Origin: Rhodoplanes sp046000175
GTDB lineage: Bacteria; Pseudomonadota; Alphaproteobacteria; Rhizobiales; Xanthobacteraceae
Assembly (NCBI RefSeq): GCF_046000175.1
Contig: NZ_JBEOMB010000028.1
Span: forward strand, 1-64,000
Length of the DNA: 64,000 bases
Direction of reading: 5' to 3'
The notes below the pieces were generated by a model. It made no database searches, was not told where the DNA came from, and was given only the letters and a program-made list of their open reading frames with translations. Shown piece after piece: positions 16,872 to 25,121 of this stretch. Positions within the stretch are counted from its first letter, which is position 1. Every line of letters starts with the position of its first letter. The position numbers and the translations under genes are program-made.

Positions 16872-18470
16872 ATGACCGACACCATCGCGACCGACGCCGT
16901 TGCCCGCAGCGCGACCGTGGCACAGCAGCATGAGCCGCGCGACAGCGTGCTCGTCCGCATTTTCGCCCGCGCCGCCGCGGCGCCGGCCGCGGCTGCCCTG
17001 ACGGTCGGCGCGCAGCGCCTGAGCTGGCGGGGGCTCGCGGATGCGGTGGCTCGGTTCGCCGGCGCGGTCGGCCGCGCCGGCATCGCGCCGGGCGAGCGGA
17101 TCGCGCTGCTGGCCGGCAACGGCGTCGAGGCCGTCGTCGCCTATCTGGGCAGCGTCGCGGTCGGCGGCATCGCGGTGCCGCTGCCGTCCTCGCTGCATCG
17201 CGACGATCTCGCGCGGCTGATCGCCGACTGCGACCCGGCGCTGGTCGTCGTAGATGCGGCGGGGGCCGACGCCGTGGCGGGCCTCGCGGCCGCACCCGTG
17301 ATCAGGATCGGCGACGCCGCGCCGTCGCCCGTCATCGCCGACGTGATCGGCTTCGACGACTTTCTCGGTCGCGGCGATCCCGCGACCCGGCCGGTCGCGA
17401 TGCCGCCGGAGGCCGGCTTCAACATCATCTACTCGTCCGGCACGACGGGCGTGCCGAAGGGCATCGTGCACTCGCACGGCATGCGCGACCGCCAGGCGGC
17501 GCGCGGCCTGTTCGGTCTCGGCGACGACAGCGTCATGCTGCTCTCCACGCCGCTCTACTCCAACACCACGCTGCTGCCGCTGCTGGCGACGCTGTTCCAC
17601 GGCGGCCATGTGGTGCTGATGGAGAAGTTCGACGCCGCCGCCTGGCTCGGCCTCGCGGTGCGGCAGCGTGCGACCCACACCATGCTGGTGCCGGTGCAGT
17701 ATCAGCGCCTGCTCGCGCATCCCGGCTTCGGAGATCACGATCTTTCCACCTTCCGGGTCGCGCAATGCACCAGCGCGCCGATGGCGCTCGCCCTCAAGCG
17801 CGAGATTCTCGCCCGCTGGCCCGGTCGGTTCGTCGAGGTCTACGGCGTCACCGAGGGCGGCGTGACCCTGATCCTCGACGCGACCGCGCATCCGGACAAG
17901 CTGCACACGGTCGGCCGGCCGGCGCCCGGCAACGACGTCCGTCTGATCGGCGAGGACGGCCGCGAGGTCGCGCTAGGCGAGACCGGGGAGGTGGTCGGGC
18001 GGTCGCCCTTCATGATGACGGGCTACTGGCGGCGGCCAGACGCCGACGCGGCGCTGCGCTGGCAGGCGCCGGACGGCCGCGTGTACTTCCGCTCGGGGGA
18101 TCTCGGCGCCTTCGACGCCGACGGGTTCCTGATCCTGCAGGGGCGCAAGAAGGAGCTGATCATCTCGGGCGGCTTCAACGTCTATCCGGGCGACCTCGAG
18201 GCCGTGCTGCTCGCCCATCCCGACGTCGCCGAGGCCGCCGTGGTCGGCGCCGCGAGCGCCCGCTGGGGGGAGACGCCCTATGCCTTCGTGGTCCCGCATC
18301 CCGGACGGCAGATTGAGGCCGGCGCGCTGCGCGAATGGGCGAACGGCCGGCTCGGCCGCATCCAGCGCCTCGCCGGCGTCTCGGTCCGCGACGGCCTGCC
18401 GCGCTCGCCGCTCGGCAAGATTCTGAAGACCGCGCTGGCGAGCGACCCGGACCTGCGGAGCGTGACGTGA
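16872..18470 (+). CDS. Class I acyl-CoA ligase (AMP-binding)
   Basis: 532 residues from the ATG eight bases after maoC. ANL-superfamily motifs: the P-loop YSSGTTGVPKGIVHSH (about residue 195), YGVTEGG (about 325), YFRSGDLGAFDADGF (about 410) and GRKKELIISGGFNVYPGDLE (about 430). The C-terminal lysine motif PRSPLGKILK is near residue 515. The protein activates a carboxylic acid to its CoA thioester via an acyl-adenylate; the acid could be a fatty, dicarboxylic or aromatic acid, and the sequence alone does not decide. It belongs to the operon with maoC, probably extending to the downstream SDR. Confidence 0.9.
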   Translation: MTDTIATDAVARSATVAQQHEPRDSVLVRIFARAAAAPAAAALTVGAQRLSWRGLADAVARFAGAVGRAGIAPGERIALLAGNGVEAVVAYLGSVAVGGIAVPLPSSLHRDDLARLIADCDPALVVVDAAGADAVAGLAAAPVIRIGDAAPSPVIADVIGFDDFLGRGDPATRPVAMPPEAGFNIIYSSGTTGVPKGIVHSHGMRDRQAARGLFGLGDDSVMLLSTPLYSNTTLLPLLATLFHGGHVVLMEKFDAAAWLGLAVRQRATHTMLVPVQYQRLLAHPGFGDHDLSTFRVAQCTSAPMALALKREILARWPGRFVEVYGVTEGGVTLILDATAHPDKLHTVGRPAPGNDVRLIGEDGREVALGETGEVVGRSPFMMTGYWRRPDADAALRWQAPDGRVYFRSGDLGAFDADGFLILQGRKKELIISGGFNVYPGDLEAVLLAHPDVAEAAVVGAASARWGETPYAFVVPHPGRQIEAGALREWANGRLGRIQRLAGVSVRDGLPRSPLGKILKTALASDPDLRSVT

Positions 18471-18490
18471 GAAACAAACGGCGCGACCTT

Positions 18491-18625
18491 TCACCTCTCC
18501 CCAGCGGGGAGAGGTCGGATCTCGCGCAACGGCGCGAGATCCGGGTGAGGGGGTGCCGCCCTCTCGATGAAACAATCGGCGTCGGCACCCCCTCACCCCA
18601 GCCCTCTCCCCGCTGGGGAGAGGGA
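18491..18625. repeat. Intergenic palindrome cluster, family D (copy 1)
   Basis: CCTCTCCCCAGCGGGGAGAGG at the left and CCCTCTCCCCGCTGGGGAGAGGG at the right enclose two further complementary arms, GGGTGAGGGGGTGCCG and CGGCACCCCCTCACCC. The whole element could fold into a long hairpin between the acyl-CoA ligase and SDR genes. Related clusters lie at 37031-37190 and 46686-46770. Confidence 0.8.
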
Positions 18626-18765
18626 GCCACGCCGCACTTGCCGCGACCTTGGAGGATGCCCGCGTCACCGTCCCTGTGCGGCCGATCCCAGCGGCGTGAA
18701 ATCGGTGCCCACGCCAGCCCTCCGGGAGAGGGTAAGGACAGAGCCGATCAGCCGGAAAGACCGTC

Positions 18766-19515
18766 ATGAGCTTCGACCTCACCGGAAAGACCGCCGTCGT
18801 CACCGGCGCGACCAGCGGCATCGGGCTCGCCACGGCGAGGCTCCTCGCCTCGGGTGGCGCCCGGGTGGTGGTCGGCTTCCATTCCGATGCCGCGCAGGCC
18901 GCGCGTGTCGCGGCCGAACTGCCGGGCAGCGGGCATGTCGCGGTGCCGATGGCGATCGACGACGCCGCGAGCCTCGCGGCCGCGGCTGCGCGGATCGCGG
19001 ACGCGTTCGGGTCGGTCGACGTGCTGGTGAACTCGGCCGGCCGCTCCACCACCGTCCCGACCCGCGATCTCGCCGCGCTCACCGACGACATCTTCGACGA
19101 GATCACGAAGGTGAACCTGCGCGGGCCGTTCGCCGTGATCCGCACGCTGCTGCCGCTGATGCAGGCGGCGCCCGCGGCCGTGATCATCAATATCGGCTCG
19201 GTGGCGGCGCTCACCGGGGTCGGCAGCAATCTCGCCTACTGCGCCGCCAAGGCGGGCGTGCACGCCCTCACGGTCGCGCTCGCGAGAATTCTCGCGCCCG
19301 GCATCCGGGTCGTCACGGTGTCGCCCGGCGCCGTCGACACCGGCTTCGTGCGCGGTCGTGCGCCGGGGGCACTGGAGAAGATCGCCGAGGGCACGCCGCT
19401 GAAGAAGATCACGTCGGCCGACGCCGTGGCGGACGCGGTGCTGGCCTGCGTCCTCCATCTGACGAGCTCGACCGGGATCGAGGTGCGGGTCGACGAAGGC
19501 CGCCACCTGCCGTGA
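18766..19515 (+). CDS. SDR family oxidoreductase (FabG-like)
   Basis: 249 residues, a classical short-chain dehydrogenase. It has the cofactor motif TGATSGIGLA (about residue 14), VNSAG (about 87), the active-site serine in NIGSVAALTG (about 145) and the catalytic YCAAK (about 158). It resembles 3-oxoacyl-ACP reductases but probably acts on a 3-hydroxy/3-oxo acid or CoA ester in the local catabolic pathway. It follows the acyl-CoA ligase after a 295-base gap containing a palindrome cluster, so it may be co-transcribed. An AGGACAGAG/GGAAAGA ribosome binding region precedes the start. Confidence 0.87.
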   Translation: MSFDLTGKTAVVTGATSGIGLATARLLASGGARVVVGFHSDAAQAARVAAELPGSGHVAVPMAIDDAASLAAAAARIADAFGSVDVLVNSAGRSTTVPTRDLAALTDDIFDEITKVNLRGPFAVIRTLLPLMQAAPAAVIINIGSVAALTGVGSNLAYCAAKAGVHALTVALARILAPGIRVVTVSPGAVDTGFVRGRAPGALEKIAEGTPLKKITSADAVADAVLACVLHLTSSTGIEVRVDEGRHLP

Positions 19516-19550
19516 CGGGCGCCGTCACGGCGAGATCGTTCGGGCCGGGC

Positions 19551-19778
19551 TCATTTGGGTCGTTCGGAGCGGCCGTAATGGCTGAAATGACCTTCGCGGG
19601 CCGCCTGGGCGCGGGCCGACCGGATCAGGTCCTTGCTGCGGCCCTCCGCTGCCGGGCGGGAGACGAGGCGCGTCAGCGCCGCGCTGCCGCAGGTCGGGCA
19701 GGCGGGCGTGTCGGAAGCCCGCACCAAGAGCTCGAAATCCTTGTCGCACGTCGCACAATGATAGCCGTAGAGCGGCAT
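19551..19778 (-). CDS. FmdB family zinc-ribbon protein
   Basis: 75 residues. It begins MPLYGYHCATCDKDFELL and carries two C-x-x-C knuckles, CATC (about residues 8-11) and CPTC (about 27-30), the zinc ribbon of the FmdB/CxxC_CxxC_SSSS family. The tail is basic. FmdB proteins were proposed as regulators of amidase/formamidase genes, but most homologs have no established role. It lies between two catabolic units, convergent with the SDR gene and downstream of the GntR gene on the same strand. Confidence 0.85.
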   Translation of the reverse strand: MPLYGYHCATCDKDFELLVRASDTPACPTCGSAALTRLVSRPAAEGRSKDLIRSARAQAAREGHFSHYGRSERPK

Positions 19779-19910
19779 GTCGGTCTCTCCGTCGGCTCCG
19801 AGAAATCAAGTCGGTTCAATGGTGTCCGGCCGCCGAGCGCGGGAACGCGACCGTCCGGCGCCGGTGGCGCGGGCCACCGGGACGAAGTCTTGCAGGTTCT
19901 GTTCCAGCAG

Positions 19911-19970
19911 ATTTCGTTCCCGGCGGTTTCGTTCCCGGAGGTTTCGTTCCCGGAGGTTTCGTGCCGGTCG
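19911..19970. repeat. Four tandem 15-bp repeats
   Basis: Units of the form GTTTCGTTCCCGGAG occur at 19911, 19926, 19941 and 19956. The middle two are identical, the first differs at two positions and the last is degenerate. They lie in the gap between fmdB and the GntR gene and are not part of a convincing coding frame. Confidence 0.85.
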
Positions 19971-19982
19971 CCAACCGGCCGG

Positions 19983-20753
19983 TCAGCTCGTGGGCGGGGC
20001 GGCGATCCGGGTGGGTGCGGCCGGCGGTGTGCGGGCGGCGTCGTAAGGCACGTAGACCTTGCGCAGGAACATCGTCCCGACCCGGATGTCGAGGGAGATG
20101 GCGCGGCGCGCCTTCTTGCCGTCGCGGGCCACGATCGCCTCGATGGCGCGGCTGTGGAAATGGTGGCCATTGCCGAAGAAGGTGTCGAGATTGACCGGCT
20201 CGCGGCCGATCGTCCCCAGGAACGGGCCGGTGCGCAGCCACAGGTTCTCCAGGATCTCGACGAGCTGCGGGTAGCCGGCCGCCCGGTAGATCTCGAAATG
20301 GAAGGCCTTGTTTGCCGCGAGGGCGAGGTCGGCGCGCCCCTGGGCGGCGGCCTCGACCATCGCCGCGTCGTGGGCGCGGAGGCGGTCGGGGAGCCCGGCG
20401 TCGCGCACCCGCGCCGCCCGCTCGGCCGCGTAGCCTTCCATCTCCATCCGGATGCGGACGAACTCCTCGTGCAGCTTCGGGTCGAACGGGGTGACGCGGA
20501 TCTGGCGGCTGGACGACTGCACCAGCACCTTCTCGGCCATCAGCCGCTTGAGGGCCTCGCGCACCGGCATCGGGCTGGTGCCCAGCGAGTCGGCGAGCTT
20601 GCGAATCGAGATCGGCTCGCCCGGCTGGAAGTGGCCGGTGAGCAGGGCGTGGCGCAGGCTCTGGTACACCCGCTCCTGCAAGCTGGAGACGTCGATCGAA
20701 GGCAGGCTGTCGTACATCGATGGACTATCCGGCGCGCCGAGCCCGGCGAGCAT
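19983..20753 (-). CDS. GntR family regulator, FCD (FadR-like) subfamily
   Basis: 256 residues; a start at M13 (20717) is also possible. The N-terminal winged helix (about residues 25-90) contains the GntR pattern FQPGEPISIRKLADSLGTSPMPVREAL, and the all-helical FCD effector domain follows (about 95-230) with FHFEIYRAAG and HSRAIEAIVARD carrying likely metal/ligand histidines. Such regulators sense small organic acids and repress adjacent catabolic genes. It is divergent from the SDR-symporter-BKACE operon, and a three-half-site GTGATC element lies in the shared promoter region. Confidence 0.92.
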   Translation of the reverse strand: MLAGLGAPDSPSMYDSLPSIDVSSLQERVYQSLRHALLTGHFQPGEPISIRKLADSLGTSPMPVREALKRLMAEKVLVQSSSRQIRVTPFDPKLHEEFVRIRMEMEGYAAERAARVRDAGLPDRLRAHDAAMVEAAAQGRADLALAANKAFHFEIYRAAGYPQLVEILENLWLRTGPFLGTIGREPVNLDTFFGNGHHFHSRAIEAIVARDGKKARRAISLDIRVGTMFLRKVYVPYDAARTPPAAPTRIAAPPTS

Positions 20754-21035
20754 GCCGCACGGCGCAGGCCGTCACAATCGACGCCGCGTCGCAGTGTAAA
20801 GCGCCGATCCGCTTCGCTTCGGTGTATGTCCCTGATCCGGCGGAGTCAATCGACCGCGGCCGGCGGCCGTCCCCGGGCGAACGGGCCCGCCGGCGGCGCG
20901 CGCGCCAGCGCCTTCGCCGCCCTGATTATCGCACTGCACACACCGCGCCTTCTGGGCTGGTCCGACTGGCCGGCGATCAGATCGCGGTGGCGTGACGCCT
21001 GCGACAAGCAGGGAGTGGATGTCAGCGTGATAGGT

Positions 21036-21062
21036 GTGATCACAGATCACTGATATGTGATC
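21036..21062. promoter_or_regulatory. Candidate GntR operator, three GTGATC half-sites
   Basis: GTGATC-ACA-GATCAC (21036-21050) is a perfect inverted repeat, and a third half-site GTGATC follows at 21057-21062, so the last two halves form a second inverted repeat with a 6-base spacer. TTGACG, a possible -35 box, starts at 21063. The element lies 61 bases before the SDR start in the 370-base divergent gap after the GntR gene. Binding by the divergent GntR protein is inference. Confidence 0.55.
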
Positions 21063-21122
21063 TTGACGGTTGTAGAGTGGAGGCGGAGAGTAGCCCGGGC
21101 TCTAAAACTGCCGGGGTCAGAC

Positions 21123-21905
21123 ATGCTGAAAAATCGAAATGCGATCGTGACGGGCGCGACCAGCGGCATCGGGCTGGGGATCGCCCAGGCGCTGGCCGGC
21201 CATGGCTGCAACCTGATGATCGGAGGCATCGCGCCGGCGGGGGTGCCGGAGCGCCTGTGCCGGGAGATCGCCGACGCGCATGGCGTGACGGTCATCCATT
21301 CGGGCGCCGACCTGAGCTCGCCGGAGCAGACGCGCGGCCTGGCGGCCGACGCCATCCGCGCGTTCGGCCATATCGACATTCTGGTCAACGACGCCGGGCT
21401 GCAATACGTGGCGCCGCTCGTCGACTACCCGGAGGAGAAGTGGGACCTGCTGCGCGCCGTGATGCTCGACGCGCCGTTCCACCTGATCAAGGCCGTGCTG
21501 CCGGGCATGCTCGAGCGGAAGTGGGGCCGCATCGTCAACATCTCGTCGGTGATGGGCGTGATCGCCGCGCCCCACAAGCCCGCCTATGTCTCGGCCAAGC
21601 ACGGCCTCGCCGGCCTGACCAAGGCGGTCGCGCTGGAGGTGGCGCCCGAGGGCATCACCTGCAACGCGATCCTGCCCGGCACCGTGCTGACCGACGTGAT
21701 CAAGAGCCAGCTTCCCAATCAGGCCAAGGTGCTCGGATGCACCGAGGAGGAAGCGATGGACCGGGTCTTCACGCAGAACCACCCGACCCGCCGGCTGATC
21801 GACGCCTCCGAGATCGGCGCGACCGTCGCGTTCCTGTGCAGCGAGGGCGCCAAGTCGATCACCGGCGTCCTGCTCCCGGTCGACGGCGGCTACACGGCGC
21901 GCTGA
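21123..21905 (+). CDS. 3-hydroxybutyrate dehydrogenase-like SDR
   Basis: 260 residues from the ATG at 21123. Classical SDR motifs: TGATSGIGLGIA (about residue 10), NDAGLQ (about 92), ISSVMGVIAAPHKPAY with the catalytic serine, then YVSAK. The sequence and length match D-3-hydroxybutyrate dehydrogenases, which interconvert a 3-hydroxy acid and a 3-keto acid with NAD+. Because the last gene of the operon is a beta-keto acid cleavage enzyme, this SDR plausibly makes the 3-keto acid that is then cleaved; the true substrate may not be 3-hydroxybutyrate. First gene after the GTGATC operator. Confidence 0.88.
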   Translation: MLKNRNAIVTGATSGIGLGIAQALAGHGCNLMIGGIAPAGVPERLCREIADAHGVTVIHSGADLSSPEQTRGLAADAIRAFGHIDILVNDAGLQYVAPLVDYPEEKWDLLRAVMLDAPFHLIKAVLPGMLERKWGRIVNISSVMGVIAAPHKPAYVSAKHGLAGLTKAVALEVAPEGITCNAILPGTVLTDVIKSQLPNQAKVLGCTEEEAMDRVFTQNHPTRRLIDASEIGATVAFLCSEGAKSITGVLLPVDGGYTAR

Positions 21906-21983
21906 CCGATCCGGGCCGTCCAGGCGTGCGCCCCGTCAGGGGCCCGCACCGATCCGCACAACAACTCGAAACGGGGATGGAAA

Positions 21984-22118
21984 ATGCTGACAGCACTCTT
22001 GTTCTGGGGGGCGAGCATCGCGTTCTGCGTCGCCGTCGCGGTCTATCTGTGCAGCCTGATCGAGCGGTCCGGCGTGCGCCGCTGGGGCGCCACCGGCAAG
22101 CTGTTCCGTTACGAATAG
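21984..22118 (+). CDS. Small membrane protein, probable symporter accessory peptide
   Basis: 44 residues, starting MLTALLFWGASIAFCVAV and ending GATGKLFRYE. One membrane helix spans about residues 3-25, then a short positively charged tail (IERSGVRRWG). A GGGGATGG ribosome binding site precedes the ATG. The stop is nine bases before the symporter start, within an AGGAGG-like region (TAGGAGGCC), so the two genes are translationally linked. Short single-helix ORFs directly upstream of sodium:solute symporter genes recur in bacteria and are thought to be accessory subunits. The role is inferred from position and topology. Confidence 0.75.
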   Translation: MLTALLFWGASIAFCVAVAVYLCSLIERSGVRRWGATGKLFRYE

Positions 22119-22127
22119 GAGGCCGAC

Positions 22128-23702
22128 ATGAGCGCCATGACCGTCTCCTATGTCGTCGTCTTCGCTGGATATCTCGCGTTCCTGGCGTGGACCAGCCTGC
22201 AGAGCATGAAGCAGGTCGAGACGCTGTCCGACTTCACCACCGGCGGCCACCGGATGGGCCTGCTGCTGGGGGTCGGAACCTCGGTCGCCACCTGGGTCAG
22301 CGTCGCCTCGGTGATGGGTGTGCCGGGCTATCTCTACCGCACCGGCGTCGCGGCGATCATCGGCTGGGTCGCGGGCTGGTTCCTCGCCACGTCGATCATG
22401 CCGATTCTCGCCTACAAGGTCCGTCGCCCCGAGATCCCGGCCCGGACCTTCCCCGAATTCATCCGCATGCGGTTCGAGCCGTTCGAGAAGGTCAGCGCGC
22501 TGCAGCTCGTCGTCGCCGTGCTGATGTTCGTCGGCTACTTCATCTTCTGCCACCTGCAGGTCGTCGGCTTCGGCATCGTGTTCAACACGATCACCGGCAT
22601 TCCCTACGAGTACGCCATCTTCGCCTTCCTGGCGCTGCTGGTGCTGACCTCGCTCGGCGGCTTCTGGTCGGTGGCCGCGACCGACACGCTCAACGCCGTG
22701 CTGATCCTGATCGGCCTGGTCTTCGGCACCGGCGCCGTCCTCTACGCGACCGGCGGCATCGGACCGATCCTCGACAACCTCGCGCAGACCACCGCACCGA
22801 TCAATGTCGGCGGCAAGCCGCTGGAGCCCGGGGTGCTGCTGTCGCCCGAGGGCACCTTCGGGTGGTCGGTGCTGATGGGCATCTTCATGTCGAACGCGCT
22901 CGGGGCATCGGTCGCGCCGCACTGGATCAACCGCTTCATGGCGCCGAAGAACACCAAGGCGGCCGTGCTGCAGATGATGTGGACCGTGGTCGTCCTGATC
23001 CCGATCTTCGTCTGCCTGATCGTGATCGGCCTCGGCGCCAAGATGCTGCTGCCCAGCCTGCCGGCCGGCAAGACCACCGACTACATCATGCCGCTGATCG
23101 TCCAGGATCACGCGCCCGCCTTCGTCGGCGCCATGACGCTCGTCGCCATCCTGGCGGCGGCGATCTCGACGGCCAACTCGATGCTGCTGAACTGCGGCAC
23201 CTCGCTCTACTACGACATCTACCGGGCCCTCCGTCCGGAGGGCCGGCTCGACGACGCGAAGGCGACGCGGCATCTGCGCTGGACCGTGCTGGTCCTGGGG
23301 ACTCTCTCGGTTCTCAGCGCCATCAAGCCGCCGCTCCTGCTCGCGATGGGCTTCACCTATGTCTACGGCGCGTTCGGAGCGGCCTTCATGTGGCCGGTCT
23401 GGCTGGGCCTGTTCTGGCGCCGGATGAACCGCTCGGGAGCCTATGCCGGCATCCTGGTCGGGACCAGCGTCTATGTGGTCGCCAAGCTGCTGGAGTTCTC
23501 CAATCCGTTCGCGGTCGGTGCCACCCTGTCGCTCGTCGCGACCTTGATCGGCGTCTATCTGACGTCCGCTCCGCCGAAGGAAGCCTACGAGGCGTATTTC
23601 GAGCCCGAGGTCAGTCCCTCGACGCGGGCCGTCGCGCTGCGCATCCGCCGCGAGGACGACACCGCCCACCACGCGCATCCGGCGGAGAAGCCGGCTGCAT
23701 GA
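22128..23702 (+). CDS. Sodium:solute symporter (SSS family)
   Basis: 524 residues with about 13 predicted membrane helices. The N-terminal half has LSDFTTGGHRMGLLLGVGTSVATWVS, where SSS transporters place the first discontinuous helix and the sodium site. ISTANSMLLNCGTSLYYDIYR, near residue 345, is the conserved region around helix 8. The family imports organic acids, amino acids, sugars or vitamins with sodium. Neighbours (3-hydroxyacid-type SDR, BKACE) point to a short hydroxy or keto acid as cargo. The C-terminal tail (from about 480) is charged and cytoplasmic. Confidence 0.92.
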   Translation: MSAMTVSYVVVFAGYLAFLAWTSLQSMKQVETLSDFTTGGHRMGLLLGVGTSVATWVSVASVMGVPGYLYRTGVAAIIGWVAGWFLATSIMPILAYKVRRPEIPARTFPEFIRMRFEPFEKVSALQLVVAVLMFVGYFIFCHLQVVGFGIVFNTITGIPYEYAIFAFLALLVLTSLGGFWSVAATDTLNAVLILIGLVFGTGAVLYATGGIGPILDNLAQTTAPINVGGKPLEPGVLLSPEGTFGWSVLMGIFMSNALGASVAPHWINRFMAPKNTKAAVLQMMWTVVVLIPIFVCLIVIGLGAKMLLPSLPAGKTTDYIMPLIVQDHAPAFVGAMTLVAILAAAISTANSMLLNCGTSLYYDIYRALRPEGRLDDAKATRHLRWTVLVLGTLSVLSAIKPPLLLAMGFTYVYGAFGAAFMWPVWLGLFWRRMNRSGAYAGILVGTSVYVVAKLLEFSNPFAVGATLSLVATLIGVYLTSAPPKEAYEAYFEPEVSPSTRAVALRIRREDDTAHHAHPAEKPAA

Positions 23703-23787
23703 TAGCCGCCGTCCGCGGCGGCTCGATCACGCTGGTCTCGCCGGCCGGGTGCGACCCGGCCGCGCGCGACCGACAGGAGCGATCACG

Positions 23788-24726
23788 ATGAGCAAGCTCG
23801 TCGTCACCGCGGCGATCACCGGGGGCATCCACGTCCCCAGCCTGTCGCCGCACTTCCCGTATCTGCCCGACATGGTGATCGACCAGGCGGTCGGCGCCGC
23901 GAAGGCCGGGGCCGCGGTCGTCCACATCCACGCCCGCGACCCGAAGGACGGCCGTCCGTCGAGCGACATCGGCGTGTTCCGTGACATCGCCGCGGCCATC
24001 CACGCGCAGTGCGACGCGGCGATCTGCGTCACCACCGGCGGCGGCCTCGGCATGAGCCCGGAGGAGCGGGTGAAGCCGGTCGGCATCCTGCGGCCGGAGC
24101 TCGCCTCGCTCAACGCCGGCTCGATGAACTTCGCCATCCATCGCCTCGCCGACAAGATCGAGACGCCGAGATACGACTGGGAGATCCCCTATCTCAAGTC
24201 GACCGAGGATCTGATCTTCCCCAACACGTTCCGCAGCATCACGGCGTTCACGCGGGCCATGGACGCGGTCGGCACCAAGCCGGAGCTGGAGATCTACGAC
24301 GTCGGCATGATCAACAACGTCAAGTATCTGCTCGACACCGGCGTGTTGAAGGCGCCGCTGTATCTGCAGTTCGTGATGGGCATCCTGGGCGGCATCGCGG
24401 CGACGCCGGAGAACCTCGTGTTCATGGTGGAGACCGCCCGCAAGGTGATCGGGCCTCGAAACTTCGTCTGGTCGTGCTGCGCGGCCGGCCGCGCCCAGCT
24501 CCCGATGACGCTGCTCGCGATGACGATGGGTGGCAACGTCCGGGTGGGGCTCGAGGACAATCTCTACATGGGCCCGGGGCGGCTCGCGACGAGCAGCGCC
24601 GAGCAGGTCGAGGCGATCGTCCGTATCGCCCGCGAGCTGAGCCTCGAGATTGCGTCTGCGGACGAGGCACGGACCATCCTCGGCCTGAAGGGCCGCAGCG
24701 CCGTCGGCTGGGCCGACGCCGCGTGA
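23788..24726 (+). CDS. Beta-keto acid cleavage enzyme (BKACE, DUF849)
   Basis: 312 residues from the ATG at 23788. A TIM-barrel member of DUF849, with the metal-binding VVHIHARD motif (about residues 44-51), TTGGG (about 83), the S-L-N-A-G-S-MN segment, and GLEDNLYMGPG (about 252) carrying the conserved glutamate. BKACE enzymes use zinc to condense a beta-keto acid with acetyl-CoA and release acetoacetate plus a new acyl-CoA. It closes the operon after the SDR, small peptide and symporter genes. The specific keto acid (for example 3-dehydrocarnitine or 3-keto-5-aminohexanoate in studied members) cannot be read from the sequence by eye. Confidence 0.9.
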   Translation: MSKLVVTAAITGGIHVPSLSPHFPYLPDMVIDQAVGAAKAGAAVVHIHARDPKDGRPSSDIGVFRDIAAAIHAQCDAAICVTTGGGLGMSPEERVKPVGILRPELASLNAGSMNFAIHRLADKIETPRYDWEIPYLKSTEDLIFPNTFRSITAFTRAMDAVGTKPELEIYDVGMINNVKYLLDTGVLKAPLYLQFVMGILGGIAATPENLVFMVETARKVIGPRNFVWSCCAAGRAQLPMTLLAMTMGGNVRVGLEDNLYMGPGRLATSSAEQVEAIVRIARELSLEIASADEARTILGLKGRSAVGWADAA

Positions 24727-25121
24727 GGCACCACGCCGGCGTCGCTCCGGCGCGCCCGCGTTCCAGATCAAACGGGGCGCGGGCGTGCCACCGCGTCCAG
24801 CCCGGTCGTCTGTCGACCCGGTCGACGTCGTAAGCATTTCGCCGCACGCAGATCAGCCATCGGTTTTCGGCCATGCGACATGGTGCCGTTACCGCTCCTG
24901 ACCGTGATGGTAGGATGCATCGTGTCGGCCGCCATGCTGCTCGCCACTCCGTTCGTCACCGCGTCCATGGCCCGGGTCCTCGACGGACCGCCGGTGACTT
25001 CGGGCTCTCTGGACGTCCGACTCCGGGAGCGCGCCGCGTTCAGCGTCGCTCTGCCGGTCTCGTCCGGACGACTCCGGGCCGGACCGCGCGGCGCTCGCGT
25101 ATGCCAATGAAGGACCGAGAC
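24727..25121. other. 395-base gap between BKACE and fabI genes
   Basis: No convincing gene is seen. A possible hairpin CGCCCGCG ... CGCGGGCG lies near 24753-24784, soon after the BKACE stop. A 76-codon open frame at 24880-25110 has a hydrophobic N-terminus but lacks a good ribosome binding site and a credible C-terminal half. The fabI promoter must lie here; no consensus boxes stand out. Confidence 0.4.

Noticed and set aside
18491..18625. Possible CRISPR-like or transposon end repeats in the palindrome clusters
   Set aside because: The units are not regularly spaced with unique spacers, and no transposase, target duplication or cas gene is nearby; they are dispersed palindromes.
24880..25110. 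76-codon open frame with a hydrophobic, signal-like N-terminus upstream of fabI
   Set aside because: No ribosome binding site, the second half is Arg/Pro-rich as in random high-GC frames, and it overlaps the region needed for the fabI promoter.
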